From: Copromyces sp. CBS 386.78
Taxonomy: Eukaryota > Ascomycota > Sordariomycetes > Sordariales > Sordariaceae
Assembly (NCBI GenBank): GCA_030685235.1
Contig: MU839145.1
Span: forward strand, 124,001-188,000
Direction of reading: 5' to 3'
DNA length: 64,000 bases
Shown: positions 35,560 to 48,225 of the stretch, piece by piece
Numbering within the stretch: position 1 is the first letter of the stretch
Layout of the letters: every line of letters begins with the position of its first letter
Translations under genes and position numbers: made by a program
The notes under the pieces: model-generated
Told to the model about the DNA's origin: nothing
Database searches by the model: none
Seen by the model: only the letters and a program-made list of their open reading frames with translations

Positions 35560-38500
35560 ATATTATAATTCTAAAAACGAAGAAGTTTATTTAGCCGAAG
35601 AGGCTTATATGAATATTAATAGCGAGAATAAATCTGTTTTAATTTATATAAATACCCTAAATAATACGTTATATTATATATATATAAAGTATAATAAATA
35701 TTTTATAATTCGAACCGATATATTCCTATACGTTTTTATAAATTCGTATATATAATTAAAGGCGCCCGGGTTAGGCCCGTACGAAAAGAAGAAGGAATTA
35801 CTTAATAAACGGCTATAATTACTGGTAAATAAATTATTTATTAATTACGTAATAAACGTAATAGAAAGCGAGAAAACGACGGAAATATTTCGAATTGCGG
35901 AGGAATTATATATAGGCCCTATAAATCCGTTTTAAAGTCCGCTACGCTATAGCTACTTCTATATATAAATCCGCTTAGAGCCGGAAGGGCTAGAATACGT
36001 AATCTATATAAATATAAGATATTCTAGTATTTTTATCGATAAATAATAAGTAAAGAATAGTTTAAATATTCAATATAATAATATATAAACAAAATCCTTC
36101 GACGTAGTCGGTAATTGTATAGTCTTTATACGGCGGGTAACCTTCGACTTATTTATTAAAGGTTTAATAAATAATAAATTAGCCCGATAAGTATTTATAT
36201 TAATTGTATAAGTAATTAAAGGCTTAGTTGTGTAATTACTATTAAGAATAAAATAGATTTAACCGAATAAAGTCGTAATCGATTTAATTATTAAAATAAT
36301 ATGAATTTTAATTTATAGCGGTATAATTATTAAAACTAATTATAGCGTAAGGCTTATTCGGTAGAAAATAGCGGCCGCCTACAATATAGTAATTCCCCCT
36401 TATTCCGACCGTTTAGTACTAGTCGAATATATATTTATTGTAGCGATATTACTAGCGGGCGTCTTAAAGGACTATATTTTCGAAGTAAAGTATCTAAGCG
36501 TATAGAATTACTTATTAAACCTGATAATATTTAAATTAGTAATTATAAGTAATATATTTAATAAATTACTTTATATTTATTAAAATTAACGGATAGGAAT
36601 TATTAAAAATATTGACGTAAATAATTATTAAATAATTTTATTCGAATAGGTAAAAGCTTTATTAACGGTTATAAATGCTAAACCTAATTAAGAATTTACT
36701 TTTACAATAGATTTAAAGAATATTACGCTAACCCTTAATCTGCCGAAAGCAAATAAACTAAAAGATAATGGCGGAGACGTATTAAATTGTAAATTAACTA
36801 AAGAGGATATTTTAAAAATCTTACGAAAAATTTAAAAATAGAATTTATTCTTCGGTATTAAAAAAAATAATAATATTCCCGAAATCGAATCGGTCTATAA
36901 CGTAAAAATCTATAACTAAAATTTATAGTACGCTTAGCGGGTAAAAGCCTTATTAAATAAGTATAATATATATAATAGTAGAAGTATAATTAAAATAAAC
37001 GAAGAAGATATACTTTGCGTAAACTTTATTAAAGGCTAATAACGATAAAAGGTCTCTTTAAAATTATATTAAATCGGAGTAAAAGACCGAGAAATATTTA
37101 ATAATACCCTAGATTAAATATATAAAGATAGGAAATTAGAATAAATAATTAGAGTAATGCCGTTCGGATACCTGTATTTTATTATATAGCGTATAATAGC
37201 CGGTGTTTATAAAGCTAAAGTAATTATTGATTTATAGCCGTTAAACTGTATTACAATAAGCGATTCCTACCCTCTTCTAATTTAAAATTCAGTTATCGTT
37301 AGAATAAGGGGTAAAAGGTTCGTAAACTATTTCGTCGGATTAACCTTCTTTTATTAAATTAGGGTATACTTACTATATAAGGATAGAATAATTCTTATTA
37401 GTCCTAAAGGTCTAGAAAGATTTAACGTTATACTAATAGGGCATAAAAATTCCCCGCTATACGCTCAATAATTTATTAATTAAATATTATACTTATATAA
37501 AATATTTATAATAGGATATATTAACGATATAATTATATTTAATAATACCGCTAAAGATTATCTAAAATATTTCGAAATTATATTAAAATTATTTAAAGAA
37601 ATTAATCTAAATATTGCGGTAAAGAAATCTTTTATAATATACCTATCGGTACGCTTATTAGGCTACTGCGTAAATAGTTTAAGTATAATTATAATAACGG
37701 ACCGGATAGCTATTATATAAAATATTTAATAATTAATAGACTTAATATCTTTCGAATATTATATAAGTATAACTAACTTCTTTAAATAATTTATCCCTTA
37801 ATTCGCGCAAAAAATTAGACTATTAAAAGAGTATAAAGTAAAATTAATTAAAATAAATAAAAAGAACGGGAAAATACCTAAGAAGAAATCTATAGCAATA
37901 TAAAAAGTATTTATAAATTCGTTAAAATTCGTCCTAACAAACTTTGAAAAAGAAGTATTTATAATTTTATAAGAATAATTAATAAAAGAAACGATCGTTT
38001 TCTATTATTACCTAAATTGCGTTACCTTCTTTAAAATAAATATATTGAAATAATAAGGTTTCGGAGCTATAATTTTCTATATTAAAGGAAACGAATAGGA
38101 TAGGAAAAATATCCTAATCTATAAAATTCAACTAATCCTTTTCTATAATAAACGGTTATTAGCCGTAAAAAAGAACTATTAGCCTACGGAATTAGAAATA
38201 ACCTATTTAATATAGGCATACCGCACCCTATATTAACTAATATAATTATACACTAAACCGATCATTATTTTTATAAACTATTGGGCTCTAATAAGTATAA
38301 TTAAATAAACTACATTCGATATAACAGATTTAACGAAATTAAATTTATAATTAATTGTAATATTTATATACTTATCCTAATTCAACTTAGATATATATTA
38401 TATACTAAATAAAATTAATATTATCCCGAATATATTATTAAAGTTCCCTAAATTATAAAATAAACTTCAACTAAATATTAACGAATTAAATAATATATAG

Positions 38501-40070
38501 AAGGATATCGCCTATTCGATATATATTTATATAAATAAAAAGACGAAAATAAGATTCGTCGAAGGATATAAGAAGGATAATTATTACAGGTCTATAATAC
38601 AAAAATTACGCGAATATAATAAATATAATACTAAATTAAAGTTGAATAAGGATAAATATTTTCCTTTTTAATTAAAAGATAATTTATTATATTATTACCC
38701 TTAAAAAGGTACTATTAGGTTATATATACTAGCTGATAATATATAAAGTATTTTAAAAATGGCTTATAATAAGTAGTATTATTTTAGTCTAATAAGAATA
38801 ATATAAGAATTAAAAAGCATTAACTTCCTAAGAATAACTAAAGTACTTCGGCGATATATAGAATATTACCCGTAATATATCAAATTTAAGACGGATTATA
38901 AAGCGATACTAAAATAGCTAAAACCAATTAAACCACAGCTAATCCCCTACTATATAATCTATATAAATTTCATTATCGGCTTACTAAAGCAACCTAATCG
39001 TTTAACTATTTAGGGAGGAAATAATTATAATGCTCTAATAGTAATTATTTACAACTATAGTAAAAAGATAATACTAATACTAAGCCGGACCGACTAAATA
39101 GTCGAATAATAGGCAGAATAATTAATTATAATACTACTACTTTATAATTAGGGGTTATTCTATATATTTATATCGGATAGAGATTCTAGATTTTTATTAA
39201 TAATATAAAAAGTAATATTTAAGAAATTAAACGCTATATTATTGTATATTATAGTGTAGAATTCGAAAGCGAACGGCTAGGTAGAATAATATAATTAAGA
39301 GGTTGAAATTATATTATAATACTATACAGCCGAAAACCTAAATATACTTTAATTAAATATCCTACCAGCGCTTTAATACAACCTAAATAATAACCTATTA
39401 ACGCCTCTAGGACGAACGTTTAACGAAATTATTTTAAAATTTAAACTTAATATAATATTAAATTTATTGAAGTTTAAGGATTATTCGAATAATAACTTCT
39501 AGGCTATTAAAAATTTATATTAACGTAAAATAATTGAAATAATCGATTAGATAATAATAAAATATAAATTAATATTCGATAAAAGATGTAGGCTACTATA
39601 ATTCAACGTAAGAGATAAAATAATACTACGGCTATATAAAGGTTACTATATTCTAAGAACGAAGTTTCGTAAATATACTAATTAACGAATAAAGTCCTTT
39701 AAAATTAAATAAAAAATAAATAATCTTACTTATAAATTAGAACTTCCCCCGTCCTAAAAATCTATCTAATTATTTCGGTAAATTATTTAAAGGAATATCT
39801 AAACGGAAAGGATCCCTTTAACCGAACTGAAGAATTGGCTAAAAGAATTGTAATCGAAGGAGATATAAATAATTAGTAATCCTATAAAATCGAAAAAATT
39901 ATAGATAGAAGGATAATATAGTACGGAAGTAAATTATTAATTGAATATTAAATAAAATATAAGGGTTATAGCGTCGATTAGAATTAGTAGTATCCCCGCG
40001 GTAATTTATACTATAATTTACTAATAGAAAATGCATAAGAATTTATTAAAGAATATAAGGTAGGATATTC
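35560..40070 (+). pseudogene. Chromovirus pol relic: RT, RNase H, integrase, chromodomain
   Basis: The RT palm begins near 37220 (VIIDL, PLNCITISDSYPL) and reaches the catalytic box at 37517-37528, now YIND instead of YIDD. It is followed by SFIIYLSVRLLGYCVNS. RNase H is at about 38140-38460 (LLAVKKNY, PTELEITYLI). The integrase core is at about 38940-39420 (YNALIVII, FISDRDSRFL, IFKKL, TAENL). A chromodomain closes the protein near 39936-40060 (IKYKGYSVD, YPRGNLY). Chromodomains target such elements to H3K9-methylated chromatin. Premature stops and the D-to-N change make it inactive. Confidence 0.85.
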
Positions 40071-40539
40071 TATTAAATTAGAGGAGTTTAAATGTAAAGG
40101 AAAACTAATTGAAAAAATCCCTAACGAAGGGAAACCGGTTATAGCTATACCGAAATTGAATATTATTATTACTATCCTATCTAGGAATAAACGCGAATAA
40201 ATACTAGTGGACTTAGTTATAATAGTAGTAGAAACAATAAATAAATATAACGGGTTAATTAAATAATATATTACGAATATTCGAAATTTATTCATTTTAT
40301 CTTCTGTAAAAACCTCTATATAATTAATTAATAGCCTCCTATTTAAACGATTAACGAAGTATTACTTATTTTACTTTATATTATTATTTCTAGTAAAAAT
40401 AGCTAATTTATCGTCGCTAACGTACAATTAGCTACGTTAATTATTAATTAAATATATAATTAATTAATTTTTCATTTACAATTAACTAGAATTAATATAA
40501 ACAACGACGCAAAATTTATAGGCTATAGTATTAACTATA

Positions 40540-42330
40540 AATAAATTAAAATGCGTAATAGTAATCGAAAAGTTAATTAAAATATAAATAAGAAGAACGA
40601 CGTAGAATAAAACGCTAAATAATAAACGTACGAATAAACCTTTAATTATTTATATAGACCCAAATTTAATTCTGCTAATAAATAAAGCTATAGGTAACGA
40701 ATTCGATAATAAAGAAAAGGAGGCCGTAATAATAATAATTAGATTATATAGCGTTTACCGCCAAATATTCTAAAACGAATATTATATTCGTACTAAAGAC
40801 GTACTTAATATTATTATAAAAGTAAAGGTTATAAGCGTTTAAAAAGGTATTAATAATATATTATTAATTAGTATAATATAATTAATTAGTTATATTATAA
40901 TAAAAATTACCTATTATATAATAAAAACAACTAGCTACGCCAAATATAATAAATAAATTAATATTTTAACTAATGCGAGCCTATATAATATAATTGAGAA
41001 AGGAAGTATATATATATATCCCAAAAATACTTCTTCTATCCTAGTATGTTAGGACAACGGGATTAAGACTAATATTAGCGATATCCTAAATAATATACTA
41101 AACTTTATTATAAATAAAGCGGTAAATAATTATAACAGTAATAAGTTAAAGGGAGCGCCCCTAGTTAATAGGAAAACGTTAAAATTAAAGGTATATAGAA
41201 TTTAAGCCTACTATATAAAGGATATAGGTTAGTTATATAAGGAATATAACTAATTTAATACAATACGCCGCCACTACTTAGAATACCAAAATTAGATAAA
41301 TATAACCATTTAGCCAATTACTCAACCAGAAAACTATAACGGCCAAAGCTAGAAAAACGAAAATTAGGAAAATACGAATATAAGTATAACCGCTCAACCT
41401 TCTATTAAAGAAATTTAAGAAAATAGGGATATAATAATTCAACTACCTATCGGACAACTTTAAAAGGATTAGGACGCGGCAATTTAACTACTAGTCAAAT
41501 AAAAGGACTAAAACGCAATTAAAAGGGATTAGGACGCAGCCGCCTAATAGATTAAAAAAAATACTAACGTATCTATTCAACTTCCTATTTAATAGCTTCC
41601 AAAAGACGCTAGTATATAAATAAACCTTAAATTAATTACCGCGCAGGATAACAATAATTCTAAAAAAAAAAAAAATTTTAATAGTAGCAATTATTAAAAT
41701 GCAAAAGCGTATAGTAAACGAATTATTTTACGCTAAATAGAATAATATAAAGCGAAGATTAATAATTTTAGAAAATAAAAAAAAAAGAGAGAAGAAGAAT
41801 TATACGAATATAAAAAGTTTAAAAGAGTTTATTCGTTAATTTTTAAGTTTATATATAATATCCTAAACGGAATAAAAAATATAGTTAATTATTAAATAAA
41901 TATCGATATATATATTACTAAAGGTTTATTAGCGAAGCCTAATAATAAAAGCCCTATTAACTAAAATAAATATTATTTAGTAAATAAAGTATAGGACGCA
42001 TTAACCTACTATAACAACACTATTAGACCTAATAATAATAAATAATATAAGTATACGCTATCGGTATAGGTAATTAAGATATATATACTAATCGAAAACG
42101 GGCCTTAAAAGGATTTTAAAAAGTATATCGGAAGCTTAGAAGTGAAATTAATAGACGAAAATTTAGAAACGGCGGATAAGCCGTAAGAAGACGTACAGGA
42201 GGAACAAAACGGGAAATCGGAAAATAAATATAATTATAATTGAGCTAAGGAGGCGGAAATATTAAATTTCATCTTTTACGGCGTACGCAGATAGTCCAAA
42301 AGCCTCCTAGTAATATATTTAAGAGGATAA
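40540..42330 (+). pseudogene. Extra coding-like stretch downstream of chromovirus pol
   Basis: Between the chromodomain and the polypurine tract, a plus-strand frame has the same RIP-style stops at Gln codons. Readable parts include KDQDA/KRDQDAAA repeats around 41460-41550 (a likely glutamine-rich coiled coil), LLAKPNNKSPIN and YIGSLEVKLIDENLETADKP. I do not recognise the family. It could be a third retroelement ORF, or a captured or nested gene; no separate target duplication was found. Confidence 0.5.
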
Positions 42331-42360
42331 TCAGGATAATTATATTTAAATGGGGGGTAT

Positions 42361-42544
42361 TATAAGAAGAGAAGTAACTAGGCCAGTTAGGGACGATTGG
42401 GGCACTATAGGCAATGCACCATGGGCAATTACACCCGTACTGGGGAACCTATATTTAAGTAGTAAGCTCTACGAGCATACTCTTCTCCTCTCTTCTTCTT
42501 AATCAATCAATACAATCACATCATCGCACGTTGTTCATCTTACA
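42361..42544 (+). repeat. 3' LTR of the chromovirus (184 bp)
   Basis: Partner of 31496-31679. Begins TATAAGAAGAG (TG changed to TA) and ends TTCATCTTACA, then GTTAA. Confidence 0.92.
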
Positions 42545-42549
42545 GTTAA

Positions 42550-44136
42550 TCGGAAATTATACTTTTAATTTCTAAATTTTTACTATATAATAGGTAGTTA
42601 TAGCGGGAAGAATATTATTCCCTTTATTAATCGTTATTTAAATTTATTAAGATTAATTACTAATAATATCAGTTAATTTCAATTAAATAATATATAAACT
42701 AATAATATATATATAAATCACATATTTAAAGGATTAATTAACCTTCTTTTTAAAAAATATAATTTTAAAACGAAAAGTCTCTAAGTCCGCTATTTTAATT
42801 ATATCTTTAATTTAATAATAAAAGCAGTAATTCGAAGTAATAAGAAGGATGCGCCGCGGTATTTATTTAGGTTCTTAGAATTAAATTTATAAGAAGAGGA
42901 GGATTTATTAGTAAAATAGCGGAAGATTAGCCCGCTAAGTAAATTTTATAATATTTATTATTTTATCCGCCGATTGCTTCAACGTTATAAGAGGTTCGCC
43001 CGCCTTATTAAAATAAAGACGAAAATTAAGAAGGAACGGGCATACGAAAGAGGAATTATAGTAAGGGTAATAATTATTATTAAATATATTTTTTTAATTG
43101 CGGGTAAGATTTTCTTAAATTTAACGGCTAGTATTATCTTTAATAACGCAACGCGATAGAATTCGGATTATACGATAATTAAAAGAAGGATTAAATTATG
43201 TAGTATAATTAATATATATTCGCTAGAAATTTATAATTATCGAAATACTATTAAATAATTATTGATAAATAATAAATTTAATAAAAATAATTAAGCCATT
43301 CTTATTTAGTTAATAAATATTCTAAAAGATTTTAACTTTCTAAATAAAGTATTTAAAATGAGGTAACCTTTCTTTATAAAGGTACTACTATTATTCTATT
43401 AATTAATTACGTAGTTCAAGGGTAAATAATTATAATATTTAATTATTCTTATATTTAATTAATTTATTAGCTTTAATATTATACTTCTTTACTTGATATT
43501 ATCGCCCCCTTCTCTTATTACTTAACTTCCTTAATAATTATAATAATTTTAATACAACGCATTTTTACTATAGAGATTTTAAAACAATATAATCGAATTA
43601 CCTAGTAGGATACAGTAATAAAATTAAATAGCGGTACTAACTACGCCTACTCTATCCCTAAACGAATATAAAAACGAAGTCCCAGTACGCCTACAAAAGG
43701 AGGAGGGGGGAGAGGAGGAGCCGTTACCCTCCCTTATTAATAATAGTACCGCTTTAATTAATATTAGTATCGACTACGCAATTTATAAATTTAAAAAGTA
43801 TAGGGAATTAATAGAAGAGACCCGAATATACTAATTTGCCTTAATCTTATACTTTAGCTATTATATTCGCTAATTAAATTTTAATTTTACTATAGATTAA
43901 AAAAATAGTATTATTATATAGTTTCGTTAATTCTAAATAAAACGATATATTAATAACTTAATTAAGTAAGTACTGCCGCCGTAGTTAAAACCTCTTCGCC
44001 CTATCCCCCTAAGCCTAAATCTAATTAATTAACGGGTAATAATTACTATACTAAACTTATACCTACTCCCTCCCCTTTAGAGGACGACGAAATTATATAA
44101 TAGATTAATAATTAGTTAGAAGAGAGTATTATAAAT
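42550..44136 (+). pseudogene. hAT transposase relic, central part
   Basis: Plus-strand reading resumes after the gypsy insertion. It shows LFKKYNFKTKSLQVRYF-like and NLIIKAVI segments, followed by an acidic stretch and SKFYNIYYFIRRLLQRYKRF. These correspond to the RCxxHxxNLxxKAxL and GPxGKLHNxxxxIRxSPQRxxxF blocks of fungal hAT transposases, with Cys-to-Tyr and His-to-Tyr changes. A residual open frame at 42974-43159 belongs to this block. The reading runs to the MULE insertion and includes YKFKKYRELIEETRIYQFALIL. Confidence 0.75.
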
Positions 44137-44144
44137 ATTTTAAA

Positions 44145-44278
44145 GAGAAACGCTATCTGCACCGCTGCAAAACTCTCACTGCACCGCCGCCCCACCCTCG
44201 CCCCGCCCTTCCCGCGCACTAATGCATCCCAAAATTTTTGAGCCAATTAAATCGCTCGTATTTAGATCGTGGTCTATA
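44145..44278. repeat. MULE left terminal inverted repeat
   Basis: Matches the reverse complement of 47625-47758 over its whole length with mainly C/T and A/G differences. Confidence 0.88.
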
Positions 44279-44849
44279 GCTCCTGTTCTTAGCGTTAATA
44301 AACCGTACCGCGCCCGCTAAGCCCCCAGATTTCAACCTATTATACCCAAATTTCGTATTACACTAGCTAGCCTAATAATCTATCGTTATACTTAGCGATT
44401 TGTAGGCATTATTATATCGTATCGTTTCCTCCCCTACTATTACTATTACTACCCTCCCTATAATTAATTAAATTACTATTACGTATTATAAAATATCCTT
44501 TAAGTAAATAAAGCATTAGTATTTATTAATAGTAAAAAATAATCCGTTATCTTTTCTATATATTTCCCTAATTAATTATAACGTAAATAGCTATTATAGC
44601 GACCTATCCGACGGGCGTATGCGATTGTAGCGCTCCCCCTAATTAAATAATCGACTTTACTCTTATTGACTCTAATTTAAAACCTTCAATAACCCCTTTA
44701 ATAAGCAATACCCTAAAGACTACTATCGAATTTAGCAAACCTCTTAGCGAGCCTACTTCTACCTAGCCTATAGATATTAATAACGAATATAAGGACTAGC
44801 CTAGCAATTAAAAAAACGAGTTATACGAGCCCCCCCCCTCCTTTCGCCG

Positions 44850-47240
44850 CTATGAATATAGCGATTATACTATTTTTAATATTTAGTATAAGAAGTTCGA
44901 TTAATTAGTTATAGTTGTTTAGAAGTGGGTAAGAGAGCTTAGTTATAATGTAGTAAAAGGCCGCTTTAGTAATACGGTAAATAACTTTGGTTATATTCGT
45001 TTTTATTTCGTATGCGTAAATAGTACTATTTATAAATTTAGCGCCTATTTTCGTTCTATATTAATAGTTAAATAGGGATATTCTTAGTAGGGGTATATTA
45101 AAGCGTTAAAATACAACGATAGGAGGTAGACTTTTAAATTGCGAAAAGGCTATAAAGAATATACTTATCCTCTTACTAATAAAATATAAATCTACGGGGT
45201 ATTTAAAATTGAATATAAAGTTTTAGTAGCTATACATATCAACCGACCTAATATATGCAACCGTAAAATTGCCGTTGAATTGGAGTAGCGGTTCTTAGAC
45301 TTATATTTTACAACTAAATAGTTGGAAAATTTGTGTTATAAATTTAAAAAGGAGGCTATAATTAGGTATACCCCGTTTCAATAGACTATGAAATTTCTTA
45401 TAGAGAGTAAAATCTACTTTAAAATTAATTAGGTAAATATAATTGAAACTAAGCTAATTACTATTTTTTAAATCGATCCCTAAAGAGAGGAGTAGTAGCG
45501 GTATTAGTTATACGTATAAATATATAATAATACGTATAAAATTAATAATAAGGGGTTCGCCTTTTTCTAAATTATTAGTATAATTGGTATTAAGCATACT
45601 TTTAATTGCGGATTTAGCCTTATTAATAACGAACGGTAAAAGGGATTTAATTAATTAATAGATTGAGTTAATATTCGTCGTTAAATTATTAGCGCTATTA
45701 AACTGTAGGTAACTATTATAAATTATAATACGGTAATGAGGGTAATTATTAAGCGAGTTTATTTAGAAGTTAAATTTTAATTGTATATTTTTTATATTAA
45801 TAAGAATATAGTATTAAATATTAAGTGTAAATGGGATAGGAAGGTCGCCGCTTAGGTTATTAATGTTTATACCATTATAATATAAATACAACTTTAGCGA
45901 GAAATATTAGCATTAATATTAGCCCAGCCTACGCCAGCGTAACTTAGTAATACGGTAAGTCTAGAAGATTTTAACGATGAAGATCGAGAGGTAATCAGTA
46001 GTTTAAACTGCTTAGTAGACGGTACGGATAATTTAGAACCTTTACTTAATATTATAGAATATTTACGAACTAGATTTTATACCCTCTAAAAATATATATA
46101 CTATACGTATATTAAAGATAATTTTAATACCGCTTTTGAAAAGCTCTATAATTATTTTTCGTAATAAATAATAATTATTACGTATTTAAAAGAGACGTAT
46201 ATAACTGTAAAGGAAGAATAGGCTACGTATTATATTAATAAGAGGTTTAATTTTGGCTATCGTATTATATTGCTAGTTATATTAGTTAATTGTAATTTTA
46301 AAAGTTTTATTATTATTAGTAAAGTCTAACCTTAATACCTATACTAACCTATATTCCCCCTATATATTTTATATTAATTCTAATATTTTTATAAGTTTTT
46401 TATAAGCAATAATATAATTATTATAATAATTTAATAGAGCTTTAAATTCGTCGCTATAATAAAAAAGAGGATAAATAAGAGGGTTATAAAGGAGAAGATT
46501 CGTATAATAAACGAATTTCTTAATAAAGATTAGTACGGTACTACTCCTAAATAAGTCTTTTAATTAGCGCTTAAGAAGGTCGCTTACTAGCGCTATATTA
46601 TATTCGGTATTATTCTTACGGATACTAATTTATATTCTAACGAATTAGAGTTATATACGGGTAAATTTATTATATAATTTGGTTTACTATATTTATATAC
46701 GATATTCGAACGTATATTCGACCGATCGAAGTTATTTAAATTTAATAAATTAGATTTTTACTTATACTAGTGGCTTATTAAATCCTTCGATAACGATAAT
46801 AAGTATTTATAGTATTAGGAGTTCGATAAGGTAACGAAGCTTAAAAGCCGCCCTTAAAACACTACGCCATTTGCTATTAATCCTTACGCTCCCCGGTTAA
46901 TTACGCCAATTAATATTCAAACTTCCCCTCCTTCAATTACGCTAATTCAATTCTAAGCGGTAGTATTACAATTTTAAAGATAGCCTCGCTTATAGCCTAA
47001 TTATAGCCGCTAGCCTAAGGTAAATCGAAACCCTATTGCTTCGATACGAGTAGCGCTATTTATTTAGCGAAATATATTTATATAGGAGGGCGTAGATTTT
47101 GAATAGGTTAATAAAATTAACTATTATAGTTTAATTAGTATATAAACGAAGGGACGAGGCCGCTTTCGTGGTAGTATAAGAAGAGGAAATATATAGAGAG
47201 GTAGGGGAGGAAGAGAGAGGGGAAGTAATATTACACAGGG
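44850..47240 (+). pseudogene. MULE transposase relic with RG-rich tail
   Basis: Plus-strand frame with stops at Gln codons. Readable blocks: FGYIRFYFVCVNST (N-terminal zinc-binding region, degraded), HINRPNICNRKIAVELE, MKFLIESKIYFKIN, NNKGFAFFQIISI, and YLEVKFQLYIFYINKNIVLNIK. The last matches the VFPxxxxQLCxWHIxKN block next to the catalytic glutamate region of MuDR-type transposases. The end (about 47142-47230) reads GRGRFRGSIRRGN and RGRGGRERGE, an arginine/glycine tail. Inactive. Confidence 0.8.
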
Positions 47241-47624
47241 TAAGGGAAGTACGCTAACTAGCACCCTAACTAGTACTCAACAGCGCAATATACAGATCGT
47301 TAATATACAAGGCTAATAATTTAGTACTCTAAAATATTCGTTAGGATTCTGGAGCCCTTATTAGCAATTAGATTATTCGATTTTACGATAGAAACCAGAT
47401 AGATATATAAATTAATATAAATTGAATGCGATTAATTGATCGCTTAATTAAACGATGTACGACCGTATAATATACGACTGTACTACTAAGTGCGCTATAA
47501 AGTACGCTATAAAGTAGCTAATCTGGGTGCATGTCTAGGTGTAAGTACGTAATATTTTGTAAAAGAATATAATGCCCAGATTTTTGGTGTGAAATCTATA
47601 AAAGAATATAAGTACGAAGTAGAG

Positions 47625-47758
47625 TATAGACTACGATCTGGATGCGAACGATTTGATTAGCTTAAAAATTTTAGGGTATATTAGCGCGCGGGAGAGATAG
47701 GGCGAGGGTGGGGCGGCGGTGCAGTAAGAGTTTTACAACGGTGCAAATAGCGTTTCTC
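47625..47758. repeat. MULE right terminal inverted repeat
   Basis: Partner of 44145-44278. Inward of it (47430-47620) lies a subterminal block shared with the MULE-like copies at 48872-49466 and 50985-51285. Confidence 0.88.
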
Positions 47759-47766
47759 ATTTTAAA

Positions 47767-48010
47767 ATAGTAGAATAATTATAGGAAAGAATTCTCGATA
47801 CTATTATATATAGTATTTAATATCTTTTCTATCCTAGCGGAATTTAATAAATGCGAGCGTACATTTAATATAGCTAAATAAATAGTAAATTCGTAATATA
47901 GCTTCGATTATAAGATCGTCAATATACTTTAGCGGTTAAAGAATTAGACGAGGATAGGCCTCTAATATAATATTATTATATATAATTACAAGAAGGAGGG
48001 CCCTACTCTT
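47767..48010 (+). pseudogene. hAT transposase relic, C-terminal dimerisation part
   Basis: Plus-strand reading IFSILAEFNKCERTFNIAK matches the hATC motif (SxxxECERxFSxAK). It is followed by RLKN-type residues and then the non-coding right end of the element. Confidence 0.78.
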
Positions 48011-48203
48011 AATTCTAACATTGAAAACGACGATTTCAATATATAAAGTACAGTACTTAAGGGGGGCCAGTGCCTAGAATAACTAGATAATCCGTAGATT
48101 TGACGACTTAAATTTATAAATCTAAGCTAGATTTCCCCACTTTTTAATCAAATTTAATAATTTTAATTTAAATTAAATTCAAATCTGGGGTTAAATTTGA
48201 TTT

Positions 48204-48225
48204 ATTTAACTTATTGCCAGTCCTG
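48204..48225. repeat. hAT right terminal inverted repeat
   Basis: Reverse complement of the left repeat at 23699-23720 with three transitions. AAATCTGGGG lies just inside. Confidence 0.88.

Larger units (their letters stand above)
31496..42544 (+). mobile_element. 11-kb plus-strand Ty3/gypsy chromovirus nested in hAT (184-bp LTRs, TSD GTTAA)
   Basis: LTRs at 31496-31679 and 42361-42544 have identical length and are flanked by GTTAA (31491-31495, 42545-42549). A polypurine tract (ATGGGGGG) precedes the right LTR. Plus-strand order is gag, zinc knuckle, reverse transcriptase, RNase H, integrase, chromodomain, and then an extra coding stretch of about 1.8 kb before the 3' LTR. At 11 kb it is longer than the usual 6-8 kb for fungal chromoviruses, partly because of that extra stretch. 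The interior is saturated with RIP changes; the LTRs much less so. Confidence 0.93.
44145..47758 (+). mobile_element. Mutator-like element (MULE) nested in hAT (134-bp TIRs, 8-bp TSD ATTTTAAA)
   Basis: Inverted repeats of about 134 bp (44145-44278 and 47625-47758) start GAGAAACGCTAT. They are flanked by ATTTTAAA at 44137-44144 and 47759-47766. Long TIRs starting with G, a duplication of 8 bp or more, and the transposase relic inside all fit a MULE. Removing it rejoins the hAT transposase frame. The TIRs retain a GC-rich block (CCGCCGCCCCACCCTCGCC) in both copies. Confidence 0.9.
23699..48225 (+). mobile_element. hAT DNA transposon, inflated to 24.5 kb by nested insertions
   Basis: The ends are terminal inverted repeats starting CAGGACCGGCAACAAG (left) and, on the other strand, CAGGACTGGCAATAAG (right). 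They differ only by C/T transitions and are flanked by identical 8-bp duplications. Subtracting the three insertions and their target duplications leaves about 3.4 kb, a normal hAT size. Transposase fragments in the plus frame appear in order at 30643-31490, 42550-44136 and 47767-48010. All parts are heavily RIP-mutated, with stops replacing Gln and Trp codons, so the element is dead. Flanking sequence on both sides (ending 23690, resuming 48234) is ordinary unique DNA. Confidence 0.9.

Noticed and set aside
40011..40295. 94-codon minus-strand frame
   Set aside because: Antisense to the chromodomain end of the chromovirus pol, where plus-strand homology is clear; a shadow frame.
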